NCBI GenBank assembly: GCA_902785295.1
Contig: CACZYK010000017.1
Location: 1-33,305, forward strand
Reading direction: 5' to 3'
Origin: an uncultured Clostridium sp.
GTDB taxonomy: Bacteria; Bacillota; Clostridia; Clostridiales; Clostridiaceae
Length of the DNA stretch: 33,305 nucleotides
Below the pieces are notes generated by a model. It was given only the letters and a program-made list of their open reading frames with translations, made no database searches and had not been told where the DNA came from. Position 1 is the stretch's first letter, and every line of letters begins with the position of its first letter. Made by a program: the position numbers and the translations under genes. Below, in pieces: positions 33,200 to 33,305 of the stretch.

Positions 33200-33305
33200 T
33201 GATAGAGATAAAAAATATAACAAAGAAATATGGCAACAAAACAGTGCTTAAAAATGTTTCTTTTAATATTGAAAAGGGAAAGATAACTTCTCTTATAGGA
33301 CCAAA
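33199..33305 (+). CDS. Iron-siderophore ABC transporter ATPase (YclP-like), 3'-truncated by the window
   Basis: Starts with an ATG one base into the preceding stop, eight bases after AAGGAG. The 35 visible codons read MIEIKNITKKYGNKTVLKNV, then SFNIEKGKITSLIGP, the standard start of a FepC/YclP-type ATPase running into the Walker A loop. The rest, and the expected lipoprotein-binding gene (YclQ-like), lie outside the window. Confidence 0.85.
   Translation, partial: MIEIKNITKKYGNKTVLKNVSFNIEKGKITSLIGP

Noticed and set aside
1-33305. CRISPR arrays, tRNAs, IS elements, prophage or toxin-antitoxin genes
   Set aside because: None seen on either strand. The repeats present are single hairpins, promoter-region repeats or protein-coding heptads.

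Overview
The window is AT-rich chromosomal DNA of a spore-forming low-GC Firmicute. Gene content, codon use (AGA arginine, few G/C third positions) and the class A RNase P RNA point to Clostridium. Protein sequences look most like Clostridium perfringens, but that is recall, not a search. There is no tRNA, rRNA operon, IS element, prophage or CRISPR. Nearly all genes are on the + strand; the exceptions are a CotS-type gene, rnpB and a small ORF starting with ATT.

Layout. (1) 81-7161: a ZapA-domain protein with a very long coiled-coil tail, a U32 peptidase-family protein, mutS2 and a DUF523 protein. (2) 7255-19035: a conserved Firmicute housekeeping run, prmA-rsmE-mtaB-hinT, rpsU-yqeY, yqfC-yqfD-pgpH-ybeY-dgkA/PAP2-cdd-era-recO, then a UBA-like/DUF4342 gene. 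It covers ribosome and tRNA modification, rRNA maturation, lipid-phosphate and c-di-AMP metabolism, and sporulation. The phoH gene usual in this run is absent. (3) 19036-22150: ppdK behind a 403-bp regulatory region with two promoter candidates, ending in a terminator shared with the convergent cotS-like gene. (4) 23262-28181: dnaG-sigA behind a full-consensus sigma-H-type promoter, then trmK and a nif3-family gene. (5) 28202-29260: a dense non-coding stretch holding a 100-bp imperfect palindrome, rnpB with its own promoter and terminator, a perfect 19-bp inverted repeat, and a small membrane-protein ORF with no ATG, GTG or TTG start. (6) 29266-30981: a class V aminotransferase resembling pyridoxamine-pyruvate aminotransferase, paired with an ECF transporter S component, probably a vitamin B6 salvage pair. 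(7) 31151-33305: Fur-like boxes and a consensus promoter driving a YclNOP-type ferric-siderophore ABC transporter, cut off in its ATPase gene.

Most of the window is conserved core genome. The least ordinary items are the B6-type aminotransferase/ECF pair, the ATT-start small membrane protein, the palindrome beside rnpB, the repeat architecture of the ZapA-like protein, the kinase-phosphatase fusion and the sporulation-type promoters. All annotation is by eye; family names rest on recognised motifs and gene order, and promoter and terminator calls are unverified matches in AT-rich DNA.
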